A stretch of DNA of 64,000 nt, from the NCBI RefSeq assembly GCF_022267315.1, contig NZ_JAIKLE010000011.1, positions 1-64,000 on the forward strand. The letters are read 5' to 3'. The DNA comes from Maribellus maritimus. GTDB lineage: Bacteria; Bacteroidota; Bacteroidia; Bacteroidales; Prolixibacteraceae. The number at the start of each line of letters is the position of its first letter. Position 1 is the stretch's first letter. The translations under genes were made by a program, and so were the position numbers. A model generated the notes under the pieces. That model was not told where the DNA came from and searched no databases. It saw only the letters and a program-made list of their open reading frames with translations. Below are positions 63,369-64,000 of the stretch, one piece after another.

Positions 63369-64000
63369 CTATTTAACCACAACTAAAAACGGATTCTCTT
63401 CCAATCCAATTTCCAATTTCTGATTTCCTAATTGAATATTTGTTTGGTCTGCAGTTGAATTCTCATCAAAAAAATCGGTTGGACTAGCCGCAAAAACGAG
63501 GTAGTCCTCACTTATTTCCACCGGCAAGCTAAAAGAACGAATATCAGGTAAGTTAAAATAGCTTGTGATTGGTCCGTTTTGAAAAACTTTTCCCTTGTCT
63601 TTTTTGCTGATGACATAACAACTTCTTTTACTGTCTTCGATAATTGCCAGATAAAAATTTTTATAACAAAATGAGTTGATCAAATACGGTACAAGATTAT
63701 CGTTTAAAATTTCTTTATCGAAGTAACTTTTTCCTTTTTCCGTTGTATTTTGAATTATACTTTCCGGTATCTTTCTATTCCCCAAATCATAAGAAATTAC
63801 TTTATAAAAAACACTGTCTTTAAACTCGTATAGCGCGAAAATATTTGTTGTGGAAAAAAAATATTTCCCTTCTGTAATAGTAAAAGCGTTGTTAATAATC
63901 TTTGCTATTTTGGGATAAGGGCTGTCATCCCGATGAATGAAACGTTGAGTTATTTCCTTTTTTTCAAAATTATAAATTCCAACAAAATAAGGTTCTTTGT
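63369..64000 (-). CDS. predicted 6-bladed beta-propeller lipoprotein, cut by the window edge
   Basis: The frame is open from the window end (KEPYFVGIYNFEKKEITQRF...) through ISYDLGNRKIPES to a TAG at 63369, so the visible ATG at 63785 is internal and the true start lies beyond 64000. It matches the middle and end of the neighbouring 385-residue gene throughout. Only the C-terminal 210 residues are visible, so the signal peptide is not seen. Confidence 0.75.
   Translation of the reverse strand, partial: KEPYFVGIYNFEKKEITQRFIHRDDSPYPKIAKIINNAFTITEGKYFFSTTNIFALYEFKDSVFYKVISYDLGNRKIPESIIQNTTEKGKSYFDKEILNDNLVPYLINSFCYKNFYLAIIEDSKRSCYVISKKDKGKVFQNGPITSYFNLPDIRSFSLPVEISEDYLVFAASPTDFFDENSTADQTNIQLGNQKLEIGLEENPFLVVVK

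Noticed and set aside
1-64000. CRISPR arrays, rRNA genes and IS elements
   Set aside because: No regularly spaced repeats, rRNA segments or transposase genes were seen in the window.

Overview
The window is about 64 kb of a low-GC Bacteroidota chromosome, probably a Bacteroidales or Marinilabiliales-type marine or gut-related lineage. Support for this comes from TAnnTTTG-type -7 promoter boxes, mostly weak Shine-Dalgarno sequences, a bamD-rpoZ-coaBC-DUF4835-recN gene block, DUF4199 and DUF2891 proteins, a TonB receptor and arrays of FtsX-like permeases. Species cannot be assigned from the sequence alone.

Region 1 (1-32.6 kb) is core chromosome. In order it holds tRNA-Pro(GGG); thioredoxin reductase; an alpha-oxoamine synthase; bamD, rpoZ, coaBC, a DUF4835 gene and recN; a lipoprotein sulfatase; an intergenic segment that folds like a structured RNA; a TPR protein; gyrA; clpC; a run of small stress or metabolism genes; an M1 peptidase; an FGGY kinase facing a TonB receptor; a SpoIIE-type phosphatase receptor; a fabG/sulfotransferase/PfkB operon; a sirtuin; and mnmE.

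Region 2 (32.57-59.12 kb) is read here as one integrated mobilizable element of about 26.5 kb. An 18-bp imperfect direct repeat (16/18, with a 13-bp exact core) lies at the last codons of mnmE and again 6 bp before the end of lplA. The repeat is the codons for the conserved C-terminal F-C-I-G-K-stop of MnmE, so the element sits in the 3' end of mnmE and restores it. Its left arm holds a tyrosine integrase, a membrane protein, an excisionase-like HTH protein, a VapE-type helicase, an iteron-rich stretch, a primase/Toprim protein, an oriT-like pair of hairpins, a MobC-like protein and a relaxase. No type IV secretion genes are seen, so it would be mobilizable rather than self-conjugative. The cargo is six intact large FtsX/MacB-type permease genes in a row on the minus strand, with stubs of further copies, then an HU-like gene, a truncated and an intact AlbA_2 gene, and a DUF3843-like gene. 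No ABC ATPase, membrane fusion protein or outer membrane channel gene accompanies the permeases.

Region 3 (59.13-64 kb) is chromosome again: lplA, a small outer membrane beta-barrel protein, and three tandem lipoprotein genes predicted to be 6-bladed beta-propellers, the last one cut by the window edge. In the uninterrupted chromosome mnmE and lplA would be convergent neighbours only 6 bp apart.
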